Part shown: positions 37,738-47,658 of the stretch, piece after piece | How positions within the stretch are numbered: the stretch's first letter is position 1 | How the letters are laid out: each line of letters opens with the position of its first letter | From: Spirogloea muscicola | Lineage: Eukaryota; Streptophyta; Zygnematophyceae; Spirogloeales; Spirogloeaceae | DNA: 47,658 bases | Direction of reading: 5' to 3' | Assembly (NCBI GenBank): GCA_009602725.1 | Contig: WELB01000065.1 | Span: 618,695 to 666,352 of the forward strand | Notes under the pieces: model-generated | What the model was told of the DNA's origin: nothing | The model's input: only the letters and a program-made list of their open reading frames with translations | Databases searched by the model: none | Position numbers and translations under genes: made by a program

Positions 37738-38381
37738 CTACTGGCTAGCTTCAGCCTTCTTCTTTTGCCATAACCGGTCGATGGCGCTGTCAGCATCCCC
37801 CTGCAGAGCCCAAGCACCCCTCTTCAGCTTTAGGCCAAGCGACTAGAAACTGGAGGCGCGCTACTGAGTTCGCGTCTCAGTGAAACCGAATTACGAGGTA
37901 GGTACAAGTCAGCGAGGTGCGGGAGCATGCGACGGACCTGGGCGCGGACGAAGCCGCAGAGGGCGAAGGTGGTGAACTGGCCCGTGTACACGCCGTGCTC
38001 GTCAAGGTGGCCCACGTTGATTTGCACGGACGCGTGGTCCTTGGACGTGATCAGCCGGTTGGTGGAGGAGCTGCGGAGCAAGGGCGGGGCGCAATAGAGC
38101 GGGGCGGCGGAGGTTAGGGCCAGCACATCCACCGCGGCCACAACATGGGGATTGTGGGGGGAGCGAGTGGAGGGACGACAGGCGCAAGGGAAGGGCGCCT
38201 CGAAGCGTGAGACGGACACCGGCACGAGCGCGGAGCACAACCGGGTGTAGCAGGCATGGCTGGGGGGTTAGGGGGAGGCGGCGCGAGTGGGGGCAGGCGA
38301 GAGGAGAGCAGGCGCAGGCGGAGGCGCGCACCACTTGCGGGGGATGTAGAGGTCCACGTTCTCGCCCTCCTCGTTCTGCAT
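37738..38381 (-). CDS. RPS21: 40S ribosomal protein eS21
   Basis: This small-subunit protein is needed for 18S rRNA maturation. Three exons join in frame: 38332-38381 ([16 protein letters not shown]), 37938-38070 ([43 protein letters not shown]) and 37738-37800 ([20 protein letters not shown], stop). The total is 246 nt, or 81 residues, the family length, and the sequence is nearly invariant across eukaryotes. The gene is divergent from the RNase E gene, with which it shares a GC-rich interval of about 340 bp. The start codon CAT/ATG overlaps a (GGC)n tract. Confidence 0.98.
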
Positions 38382-38717
38382 GGCGGCGGCGGCGGCGGCG
38401 GCGGCACGGCGGCGGCGGCGGCGGTGGCCTTGGTCCTGAACTCGCGCATCACCGGCGCAATGCCTCAGCGCCAGGCTACCTGTGACNGGGAGGCGGCGCT
38501 GGAGGCGCCGCCGCTGCGGAGGCGCGGCCGGAGGCGCAAGGCCGACGCCGCCGCCGCCGCCGCCGACGGCCTTAATGCAGCTGATAATGTAATACTGTTA
38601 TGATAAGAGCGGCTGTCAAGGCCAGCCAGGTGCATGCAGGAGGAGTGAGGGACCCCGAAAGCAGCGACTTCGGCGCGGCCTCGCTGACGCCAACGCCGCT
38701 GTTGTGCTGACGCTGTT
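38382..38717. promoter_or_regulatory. divergent promoter region, eS21 and RNase E
   Basis: This GC-rich interval has (GGC)n tracts at 38382-38430 and one N at 38487. It separates the eS21 start from the first clear RNase E exon. A frame starting with ATG at 38460 (PQRQATCD...) could be the first RNase E exon, with a donor near 38588 and an acceptor at 38743 in the same phase; this is not secure. A copy of the GCGGCTGTCAAGGCCAGCCA repeat lies at about 38610-38632. Confidence 0.45.
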
Positions 38718-41700
38718 GTGGGCGCTGCTGTGGGCTGCCGCCAGGTGGGTGTCGGCGCAGAGGCCTCCTCGCCCGTTTCCCAGAACGGCGGCGTCGGCGA
38801 GCTGCCCACGACCGGCGGCGACGGCCACGGCGGCGGCGGCGGCGACGGCAATGGCTGCTGGGAAGACGTGGCGGCGACCACCGCTGCGGTCGCTGGCCTC
38901 GCTGAGCTCCCAGATGGGTCTCCAGCTGACGACAGTTGGGCGCCGGAGCGGCTGCCGAAGGAGTGCGGCGATGGCAGCGAAGTCGGTAGCCGTGGCTCCA
39001 GTGCTGGCGGAGGCGCTGCGGAAGAGGAGGCCGGCGGCGGCCGCCGGTCGACGGCGAGTGCGGCGGAGGCAGGCCAGGGAGCTCCCGCGCTGGAGAAGGC
39101 AGAGGAGGAGGTGGGTGGTGTTTACGGTGAGAGCTCCCCGTCGGATGAGGCTGGCAATGACGTGGCCAGCGGCTCCGGCGGTGGAGGCTCGGCGGGCAGC
39201 GAAGTGCTGGAGGAGCATGGCATGGCCGTCGTGGCGGCTGCCGAGCGCGGCGGCAGCGGCGCTGGTGAGAAGGCAGACGGGCCGCTGACAGTACTGGCAC
39301 GGCTCAAGCAGAGGCTGGCAGAGCTCGAGGCCGAGGTGCGGGCGCTGGAGGCCGTCACGGCGCGAGCCGAGGATCGCAGCCAGACTGTTGCCCCCACTGC
39401 CGCCACCACCGCCGCCGCTCCCGTTGCCGCCGCCACCGTCGAGTCGGCCACAGCAGCCACTGGTGTGGCGGCGAAGCCCGCCGATGGTGGCGCTGAGCCG
39501 GTGGCAGTCGGACCGGTGGTGGAGGTGGTGATCAATGCACCGGACACGACGATGCGGCGCATCGCGATCCTGGAGGACGGGCAGCTCGCCGAGCTGCTAC
39601 TGGAGCCGCCGGACTCGCGCACGCAGGTGGGCGACGTGTACCTCGCCACCGTCAAGCAGCTGCTGCCTGGCATGGCTGGCGCGTTCGTCGACATCGGCGA
39701 CTTCCGGATCGCCTTCCTGGACATACAGCGCAACAAGTCGCCGTACACGCTGCCGCCGCTCGATGACGATCCAATAGCTGCCGTCACCACCATCCCCGAG
39801 CAGGCAGCGGCACCCGGGCCGCCTGGCGGCGCAGCAGCAGGACTTGGTGGGGAGGAGGGCAACATCGGTGGCGGCAACGGGGGTGATGGCATCAGCATTG
39901 GCCGCCTGCAGCAGGAGTGGGAGGTTGCTGGCCGTGTCGCGACGGCGGCGGGTGGTGCGCTGGTCGTGCGCGAGGCCAATGGTACCAGCGGCGGGCAGGA
40001 CGAGGATGCTGCGGACGACGAGGATGAGGATGACGAGGAGACGGAGGAGGAAGAGGGTGGAGATGAGGAGGAGGAGGAGGAGGAGGAGGAGGAGGAGGAG
40101 GAGGAGGGAGGTGACGGCGAGGAGGACGAGGACGAGGACGGAGACGAGGGCACGGAGGTGGAGGCGAGCGCGTGGGGTCCCTGCAGCCGCGGCACGCTGC
40201 AGCGCAAGTTTGGCAGGTGGGCGGGCCTGCGCGAGGGCATGCGCATCGTCGTGCAGGTGCGCAAGGAGTCGCTGCGCAGCAAGGGCCCCCGCGTCACCGC
40301 GTTTCCTGATCTCGCCGGCCGCTTCTGGGTGAGCCCCCCCGTATTAAGCTGTAAGTCCAGATTCAATATGCTATAATGTAATGCCTAATGTAGTATCCTG
40401 TTCATGCAAGTCTGTTGATTAGTTGCTCAGTCACAGATTTCCGTTTACTCTTACTTGAGTCTTACTCCCAGCGTGAAGAGGACCTCAGTAGTTCTGACCC
40501 CCTCAGTGCATGCCACCATGGCAGGTGCTGGTGCCACGAGGGAAGACGGTGGGCGTGTCAAAGAAGATTCAGGGCGACGACCGTCGGCGGCTGAAGCAGA
40601 TTGCAGCGGAGCTGCGGCCGGATGGCTTTGGCGTTATAGTGCGCACCGAGGCCGAGGGCGCCTCTGATGACGACCTGCGGCGCGACCTCGCAAGGCTGCT
40701 GGCCGTGTGGGCTGAGATCTGGGAGCGCGCTGCCGAGGCGGCAGCGGCGGCCGACGACGGCATCGACAGTGCAGTGCCCGCCCTCTTGCACCGCGCCATG
40801 GGCCAGACGCTGCGCCTCGTCCGCGACTTCTTCACTGACAAGGTGCGCCTTTGCTCCAAGCAGGCACGACAATGTGCCACGCAGCCGCTTGTTACTGCGC
40901 AGTGCTGTTGACAACCGCCTTTGACGGCTAAACCCCTCCTCCCCCTTCTTCGCGCAGGTCAAGCGCATGGTTGTGGACTCGATGCAGAGCTACCAGGAGG
41001 TGCGCCGCATCAGCATCCAACTTGCCGTCTTGTATTCAGTTTACGGCTTCTGCTTAGTGTTTCAGATTCTGCAGTTGACCATTTTGCCTGGAGGCAAACG
41101 CTCTCAGATTTTCTGACTGGAGAAGTATTTCGTGTGCAAGCAAGCGACTTCTGAAAATTCTCAGCTGCTGCTGTTTTGCTCAAAGAGCCCAGTGGCGTTG
41201 TGATGCATTGGCTATCTTCCTGGCTATCTTTTGCAATTGTAGGATAGATCCTGACCCTGCGTGACTACGTTGCCATACTAAGTGTAGCTGCATAATGATG
41301 GCTCCAGGTCATGCGGTACCTCCAAGATGTGGCGCCCCACCTGTGCGACCGCGTCGAGCTTTACACTGGTCCTGCGCTCATCTTTGACCACTTCAAGCTG
41401 GAGAGGCTGATTGAAGGGTTCTCTGAGAACAGGTAGCCTGATTGCTAAGCAGGCAGTCATTCACCCAAAATTGTGCTCTTTGTGCACTTACTCTTGTGAG
41501 ATGCGACCACAGAGTGACCTGATCGTTCAAGTAATTGCAAGACCATGGGTCTAGAGCAGAGTGAAGCTGCCCAACGGAGGCTACTTGGTCATGGAGGAAA
41601 CGGAGGCGCTGGTGTCCATTGACGTCAACGGCGGCACCGGCATCCTGGGCCAGGTCTCTCAGGAGGCTGCCATCCTGGAGGTCAATCTGGCGGCAGCCCG

Positions 41701-43306
41701 CCAGGTAAGGTCTGCTTACTGCACGAGGGTTGAGACCAACAGAAATCAAGCAGGAGCGTGATGACCACAGATCTAGGTGGCTCAACCAGAGCAGTATATG
41801 CGTTTAAACACGACCTGAGGTAGCTTGCTGCTGTAGCAGTTGAGGTTGATAGACTACCACTGTTATAGATGATACATTGCATTTGTCCATTGGTCCTTGC
41901 AGATTGCAGCCGAGCTTCGGTTGCGGGATGTCGGTGGTCTGATTGTTGTGGACTTCATTGACATGGCGAATGACAGTACGGCCCTATACTGTTTGATGTT
42001 CCTGTCTCCGCCCAAGCGTACGTGCATATCGTATTTAGAGGTCTAAAGAAGCCCTGTGACAGGTCATGAGTATGTACAAACACTCTATGTTCTGAATGGG
42101 CCGGTCATGTCAACCATCATGAATTGGTTACTAATTGGACACGTTCTCAATCTTGGGGCAGAGCACGAGAAGCTGGTGTATGAAGAGATGAAGTTGGCCG
42201 TCTTGCGGGACAGGTCAAAGCTTCAACTTACCGAAATCTCAGAATTCGGTCTGATGGAGATGACTCGCAAGCGGGTGAGTTAATTACAGTTCTGAGGCAT
42301 CTGTTGCTCACTATCAGAAAGGCCTTCTTTGAATGTGAATCTAAGCAATTAGTGAGGTACTTTGTGGAATTTGAGAATGATTATATCAGGTTTGTGACAG
42401 CCTTGTGCTTGACGCAGGTGCGGCCAAGCGTGACATTCACCATCAGCGACCATTGCCCGACCTGCCGAGGGGGGGGCAGGATCGAGGGGCTAGAGACGAC
42501 CCTCTCCAAGATAGAGCGAGCCATCCGCCGGCTTTTGGTACTTGCCACTGACCGGTTGTTGGGCACTATCGAGTTCAGGTCTTTGGTTGTCAAAGATTTC
42601 AAGATCCTGTTGGTATTTACGATGCAGCCTGCACGCCCTGTCAGGTAGCTGCTCCGGCAAAGAAGCAGTCGCTGGACCGCAAGAAGTGGCCGCACATTGC
42701 GCTGCGTGTGGACCCTGCCATGTTCGACTACCTGCGCGCGTGGAAGAGCAAGCGCCTCTGCCAGCTCAGCTCCTCCCTGCGCGTCTGGCTCATCTCTAAG
42801 GTGGGTCTGGCGACTCGACTCTGAAGTCGTCTTGAGATGTCAAGCTTAGTGTCGGCTTGACATAAGCTGATTTGGGTACCTTGTCATGTCGTACACAGGT
42901 TGGGCCCGACTTTCAGCGAGGCCACTTCCAGGTCACAGATATGCGCAAGATGGACAAAGGCCAGAAGCCACGCATCTTCGGGTCCCCGAGCACTGACGGC
43001 CATGCCCGGCTGACGGGGTTTCAGCCCAAGGCCTTTCCCACAGCTGAAGCGGCCATGCGGCCAGGCTTGGCACCCAGGGCCAACGCCAGCGGCAAGGGGC
43101 TCTTCCAGAAGCACCAGCTAGCTGGGCCCGGTGGCATCGCTGCTGCCGTCGGTGACGACGATAGCAGTGATAGGCATGGGGCCGAGCTGAAGCACAGCAG
43201 CAAGGTGTGGGAGGGTGGCGGAAGCAGCCGTGGCAACGCGCCCAAGGGCCATGCTGTCTCCAGCGTCGGCCGCCGCGTGTGGGTGTCAAGACCGCCATCA
43301 CAATGA
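38718..43306 (+). CDS. RNE: chloroplast-type RNase E/G
   Basis: This endoribonuclease matures polycistronic plastid transcripts. The first clear exon runs from about 38718 to 40329, where GGRFW-like coding ends before GTGAGC; the true start is upstream or non-obvious. It holds a low-complexity Gly/Ala-rich region, a coiled-coil-like stretch (RLKQRLAELEAEVRALEAV) and an S1 domain (MRRIAILEDGQLAELLLEPP, VDIGDFRIAFLDI, then GLREGMRIVVQVRKESLRSK) split by about 150 residues with a Glu/Asp tract. Later exons give PRGKTVGVSKKIQGDDRRRL, LPNGGYLVMEETEALVSIDV and RLRDVGGLIVVDFIDM, so both catalytic Asp (SID and VDFID) are present. The Zn-link CPTCRGGG at 42450-42480 follows. The last exon (42900-43306) is a poorly conserved Gly/Ser/Ala-rich tail ending VWVSRPPSQ. 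Confidence 0.93.
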
Positions 43307-44289
43307 CGCTGCTCCATTGAGCTCCCCATTCATTGCGCAGAGCTCCTTTAGGGGTCCAATGCGCGACCATCATACTAAAGTTCTTCTTTGTACATCATTT
43401 AGCCTGCATCATCTGGAGAAAGGTGGCAATTTGTTCGTCTGTCTTTGTGTCCAGGTGCAGTTGAGCTAGTTGGCATAGTCTACTTCATGGTATTTATGGG
43501 CCACTTTGAGCAGCAGCAAACGCACCAGCAATGAACTCAGACGGTCAATAGCAGACTCGTGCTCATGATGCAGGACTTGTATGACTATGCAAGGGCATCA
43601 AGGAAAACGAGCAAGCTCGTACAGAAGTGATGGCCCATGCGCGGCTGCGTCCTTACTGAAAGATGTGCCAACAATACCATTGACATAGAGTTTCCTCACT
43701 TTGGTGAGTTGCCATAGTTAGACACTGCCTGCTGGAGACATCAAGGCGAATGAGAAGCCGTGCATGAAGACTGCATGAAGACTGTCCATGACAAGGGAAT
43801 CACCTTGGCCAAAAGCAGTCAATGCAAGGGTAGAATCAACAAGGTCAATGTGTTACAAGAGAGTTTGAAGACTATTGTGGTACAAGTCCAGAGGTACAAG
43901 GAGGAGAAATAATTCTAGATGTCTACTCCTATCTGGGATGGCTTGAGACCTCTCAACGTAGGGTCTCAGGTAAGGTGCCTGCGCTGGCCATTACTGCAAG
44001 CTACAGCTAGCTCAGCCCATGACTGCAGCTATCAAGATGTGGGAGCAATTTGCAACAGTCGCTGACCCCGTTATACTTGACTAAATACAAGATCATAAGG
44101 TGTGTAGGTGTCCCACACCATCAAGCTAGAAGAGGCCTCCACATGGAGGGACAAGATAATGCAGGCCTAATGCCCATTGGTGCTGAGTAAGCAAGTAAGC
44201 ATCCAACAGATTAAGGAAGTTAAGGAAACCAATACCCTGTAGTAAGACCCCCGCTTCACATCCTTGGAAGTTGGTGGAGTGAGCCACAT
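43307..44289. other. convergent intergenic interval
   Basis: This is the space between the 3' ends of the RNase E gene (+) and the M18 aminopeptidase gene (-). No frame with recognisable content and no member of the window's repeat families is seen. Confidence 0.6.
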
Positions 44290-47200
44290 TCAACCATCTA
44301 TTTGCAACTGGGAGTCTAGTGCGGTGATGTCCTTGAAGAAAGCTTTGAAGTGGCGGTAGGCAATCGCCACATCTTTCGTGCCGCACATCTCGCGCACGCT
44401 GGCATCCATGAGATATTAGATTTGTCAATATCCATGATATACATAGTACTACAGTCAAAAGCACCCCTAGTCATGAGTAGGGTATGTCATTCCACTTCTA
44501 CTTTGAGCACTCGCGCAAACCGTAGCAATCCAATGAAGAGCATGACCCACACAAGGGACTGGCATCATACGCATGTCAAGTATGAAAGTTCACACAAGAA
44601 TCAAGACAACCACTGTACTTCATCAACTTCATGAAAGCCTGTGCATGGCTTGCACCTGTGCATGGAAAGCTGAGGCATGCCAACATCAACGGTACGTAGG
44701 CCAACGCCTGATGCTAAGATTGGCCCTATTGTGCGGCCGCATCCCATGTCGTTTCTGACTACGAAACTCTGCCACAAGTGCATGTCCTGGGTGTCAGGAA
44801 GGCCAAAATGGAGTAGAAAATACTCAACAATGGGCCATGCCTGTGACAAACCTGGCATTACCTGGGTGGGGATCTGATTTCGCCTTGCAATCTCTTTGAA
44901 CAAGAACGATGTGACAGAGTTTGTGGCATATCGCTGATTTGCATTATGCTTGATAACAAGGCCTCCGTGCAACTTGGGCTGGTGTTGATCCTCGTGCCTC
45001 TCTTGATAGTTGGGATGCAGAGCATGCGCCATGTCCGCAGACACTGCTCATCCATTGAGATTGACTTTCAGCCAGTGTCCATAATACTTAAGGCCGGACA
45101 GTGTGTCATAAGCTCTGAAGTAATTCAGGATCACAAGCTAAATAACAGGTGTATACAAGAGTGGTTGCCTTGCAGCAATTTGGGAAATTCAGTTAGGAGC
45201 TCTACGAATTGCACTTACCGAGGAACGAGCGGCGCAGAGCACGATCATAAGTGCCTTCGTTGTTGGACTGGCGTGACAGGCAATGGCTGATTCGCTTCAT
45301 GGCCTGCATCATCAGAGGCGAACCTGCCCCCTGTGCCGATTCTGAGCCCACCTGCTCTCAGACAAGCACGCAACTATGACCATGCAAGCATTTGCCATAG
45401 CATTGACCATTCAGGGCATGCATTGTCTAATCTGCTTCAGAGTATCAGTATTAGTATCCACAGTGCTCAAGGTCTGAAAGGGGGGATTGATACCAACCTC
45501 CTCATTGTCAAAAAGGGCCACCATGCGCGTGCAAGTCTCGTTGGCGAGCTCGGCTGCTTGGGACGACGTGTCTATTAGTGCTCTGAGTGCGCAGAAGGAG
45601 GAGGCTAGGTTGTCCAGCCTTCCAGAGAAGATAAATTCTCCCCTGCCTCCTCCTGTGCAACTGGGTTGAGTGTCACATACATTGAGCTCAAAGTCCGCAA
45701 TATCCCCAGGTGAGCAGCTGAGCTCCTGAGCAAGGACCTGTAACCAGTGGAGTCAAGCAGTTATAGTCCGATCTGAAGTACACGTAAGCTTTAAACCAGT
45801 GCCACATAAAGAGCGTCCATCAGATACAGCATTTGCTTGAAAGAGCTCCAGTGGAGGTTCAGCTAGACCTGACCTCTAAGAGAAGGGAGTGGTGCTCCCC
45901 TTTTGGAGGTGATTGGGACTTGGCTCCTGCTTCAGCTGGATTCACAGATGCTGACAGCTCTGTCTTTATTTGGGTAGCTAGCACAGGTGCAAATTGTGTC
46001 TCGAGGTTGATCTTGAATCCATCTGTGATCACTGTCCTGCACCAACTTACATGAAGCTTACCAATCAAGGTGCAACGCGCATGCCTAAACCAATGCAGAA
46101 GATCAGAGATATGTGGAGAGCTCGTGGAAGCTAGCTGGTAATATTGAGGCCATCAAGTACAGCTCACAAACCTGTCAAGATGGATAGCCAACGTTGGTAT
46201 TCGTATGATCGGCTGCATCACCTTCACAAGTTCGTGCCGAAGTTCCCCTCCCTAGTCAAAGCCAGAGAAGACATGGATGACCTGTCAGCAGGGCGTCAAA
46301 TTACAGGTGAAGATTCAATTGAGCAGCATGTCACAAAGGCAAGGCTCCATGGAAGTAACTCCACTATGACTCCTGCAGGGCCCCTGCAATCTACCCCCAA
46401 GCGATGGGGACAACAACAACCTCTTCTAATTGACAATCTCAGAAGCTTGTTCATAATAGGCCAGAGGGAAGGCTCAGTAGGACTACAGACTGAAGAAGAC
46501 ACCTGGCTCCGAAGTAGGACGCGACCAGCAACTGACAGGTCTCTGTCAAACCAAGTATGCCAAAGTCCTCCTCCATATGTTTGCACGCCCACGCTCAAAT
46601 ACCCGCTCTTCGTCAGGAGTGACACAGGTTTTAGCTTTGGGCAAGGGCTATCCGTATGTGCAGCAATGATGTTGAAACCACTTCCAGCCTGGCACCTGTG
46701 TTGGCCAATGCAGGCTGCATCAGGTACTGCATAAAGACATGAGTGAGCACAATGCTGCTGCTCCTCTCGACTTGTATTGAACTTGCTCTGAGCAAGTAGA
46801 GCTAGCTCACAGCATTGAACCTACTTATTCCCAATCGCAAAGGCGATGATTGAAGACATGTTGCGCGTGAAGAAGTAGCGGCCCCCAGCTTCAAGGTCCC
46901 ACTCATCCTCTTCTTTGAGCTGCTGGAATCCAGAAGCTAGCAGCCTTCTTCTGGTCTCAGCTGCAAGACGTCAACAGCTGGTCAACCCCGGGTGCACGAT
47001 GTACATGCTTCTGGCACGTCAGCAGTACTGGTCTTGACGACAACAACTCCTGCTTGCGCCTGCTTATCTCCTCAACAAGCACACAATGCAGGCCGCCCAC
47101 CTGTTGCATGGAAAGGCGTCCAGGATGTGTTCAGATAGTTGAGAAGGTCTTGGACGAGCTGCTGTTCCTCGTCCTTCCTGGCCTGCTCCTGCGCGGCTTC

Positions 47201-47599
47201 AGCTGCTGCACCCTGTCCAGGGGGATGGCAAGCATTAGCAGGGGTGCAGACAATCGTAGATGGTAATCCCCAGATTTGAGGAACAACTAAGGAAAGAGCA
47301 CAGACAAGGAAGGATCGACGACGCACGTTGGCTACGTCCTCCTTCACCGCCACTCCTCCTGCAGCCTCGTCAACGGCCGAGCCTGCTGATGTAGATGCTG
47401 AGACGCGCCGAGCTGCAGGGCCAGTCCTCCTCTTGGAAGGGAGCTGCCGTCGCCTCGGACACCAAGAGAAGGGCGAAGCGGTGCCAGCGGCGAGAGGCGC
47501 CCTTCGGCTGCTGAGCGGACCAGCACAGCCGGGAGTCGAGGGCGAGCAGCCGGCTCGTCGAGCCAGGCTGCGCGGCGCGACCAGCGTGATCCGGCGCAC
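44290..47599 (-). CDS. M18 aspartyl aminopeptidase
   Basis: This zinc metallopeptidase removes N-terminal Asp/Glu from peptides. From the N terminus, an Arg/Ser/Ala-rich leader (47330-47599) suggests an organelle transit peptide, then VQDLLNYLNTSWTPFHAT and ETRRRLLASGFQQLKEEDEW with GGRYFFTRNMSSIIAFAIG (46850-46960). Then come SGFNIIAAHTDSPCPKLKPV (46625-46690), GYLSVGVQTYGGGLWHTWFD (46520-46610), TDGFKINLETQFAPVLATQI (45970-46040), GGRGEFIFSGRLDNLASSFC, MVALFDNEEV and GSESAQGAGSPLMMQAMKRI. The end is MSADMAHALHPNYQERH, VVRNDMGCGRTIGPILASGV and MCGTKDVAIAYRHFKAFFKD, with the stop at 44290-44292. The expected metal and catalytic residues (His of AHTD, Asp of RLDN, Glu-Glu of NEEV, Asp of SADMAH, His of SMH) are all visible. 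The exact leader exons are uncertain. Confidence 0.95.
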
Positions 47600-47658
47600 G
47601 GCCGCAAGTCCCGCGCGGCGCGGGGCCGCGGAGCCGGCTCCGCCGACCGCGGCAGAGG

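Noticed and set aside
38704-39288. Alternative frame over the first RNase E exon (LTLLWALLWAAARW...)
   Set aside because: It is a shadow frame. The adjacent frame continues into the S1 domain of RNase E.
40050-40110. (GAG)n tract considered as a plain microsatellite
   Set aside because: It lies within the open RNase E frame and encodes the Glu run, so it is reported as part of the gene.

Overview
This window is nuclear DNA of a photosynthetic eukaryote. Almost every gene is split into many short exons (about 45-290 nt) by introns of roughly 60-500 bp with GT-AG ends, so the real genes appear only as short open stretches that must be joined. The gene set points to the streptophyte (green plant) lineage. 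Evidence: an IQ67-domain (IQD) calmodulin-binding protein with its C-terminal '[12 protein letters not shown]' motif, a two-repeat plant-type acetolactate synthase regulatory subunit, a plant-type RNase E/G-like protein and a plant-type calcineurin-B-like protein starting MGNASSML. A 454-residue NADP-type glutamate dehydrogenase suggests an alga or early-diverging plant rather than a flowering plant. The species cannot be named from the sequence.

Layout, left to right: 1-139 (-) the 5' end of an unknown gene with a transit-peptide-like N terminus; 629-4729 (-) glutamate dehydrogenase, 14 exons that join in frame; 4730-10387 a 5.7-kb gene-poor, repeat-rich block with a 495-bp PIF/Harbinger-like MITE, many copies of a hairpin-bearing short repeat and tRNA-like segments; 10388-11058 (+) a COX7C-like small membrane protein; 11622-15480 (-) UTP15; 16498-20811 (-) an IQD protein; 20812-23347 a second repeat block; 23348-24572 (-) an EF-hand calcineurin-B-like protein; 25672-29119 (-) UTP5/WDR43, running into an assembly gap; 29859-33189 (+) acetolactate synthase small subunit, emerging from the same gap; 34544-36730 (+) ESCRT-II subunit VPS22/SNF8; 37738-38381 (-) ribosomal protein eS21; 38718-43306 (+) chloroplast-type RNase E/G; 44290-47599 (-) M18 aspartyl aminopeptidase.

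The genes are mostly housekeeping: nitrogen assimilation (GDH), branched-chain amino acid control (ALS small subunit), ribosome production (UTP15 and UTP5, both subunits of the UtpA/t-UTP complex, plus eS21), organelle RNA processing (RNase E), endosomal sorting (VPS22), calcium signalling (IQD, CNB-like) and peptide turnover (M18). Gene starts coincide with GC-rich islands of CGG/GCC repeats, which also hold both N gaps (10421-10506 and 29120-29858) and most single Ns. Two introns (one in GDH, one in ALS-SSU) start with GC instead of GT. I see no bacterial-type operon, CRISPR array or defence system. The most interesting non-genic material is the repeat families between the genes.
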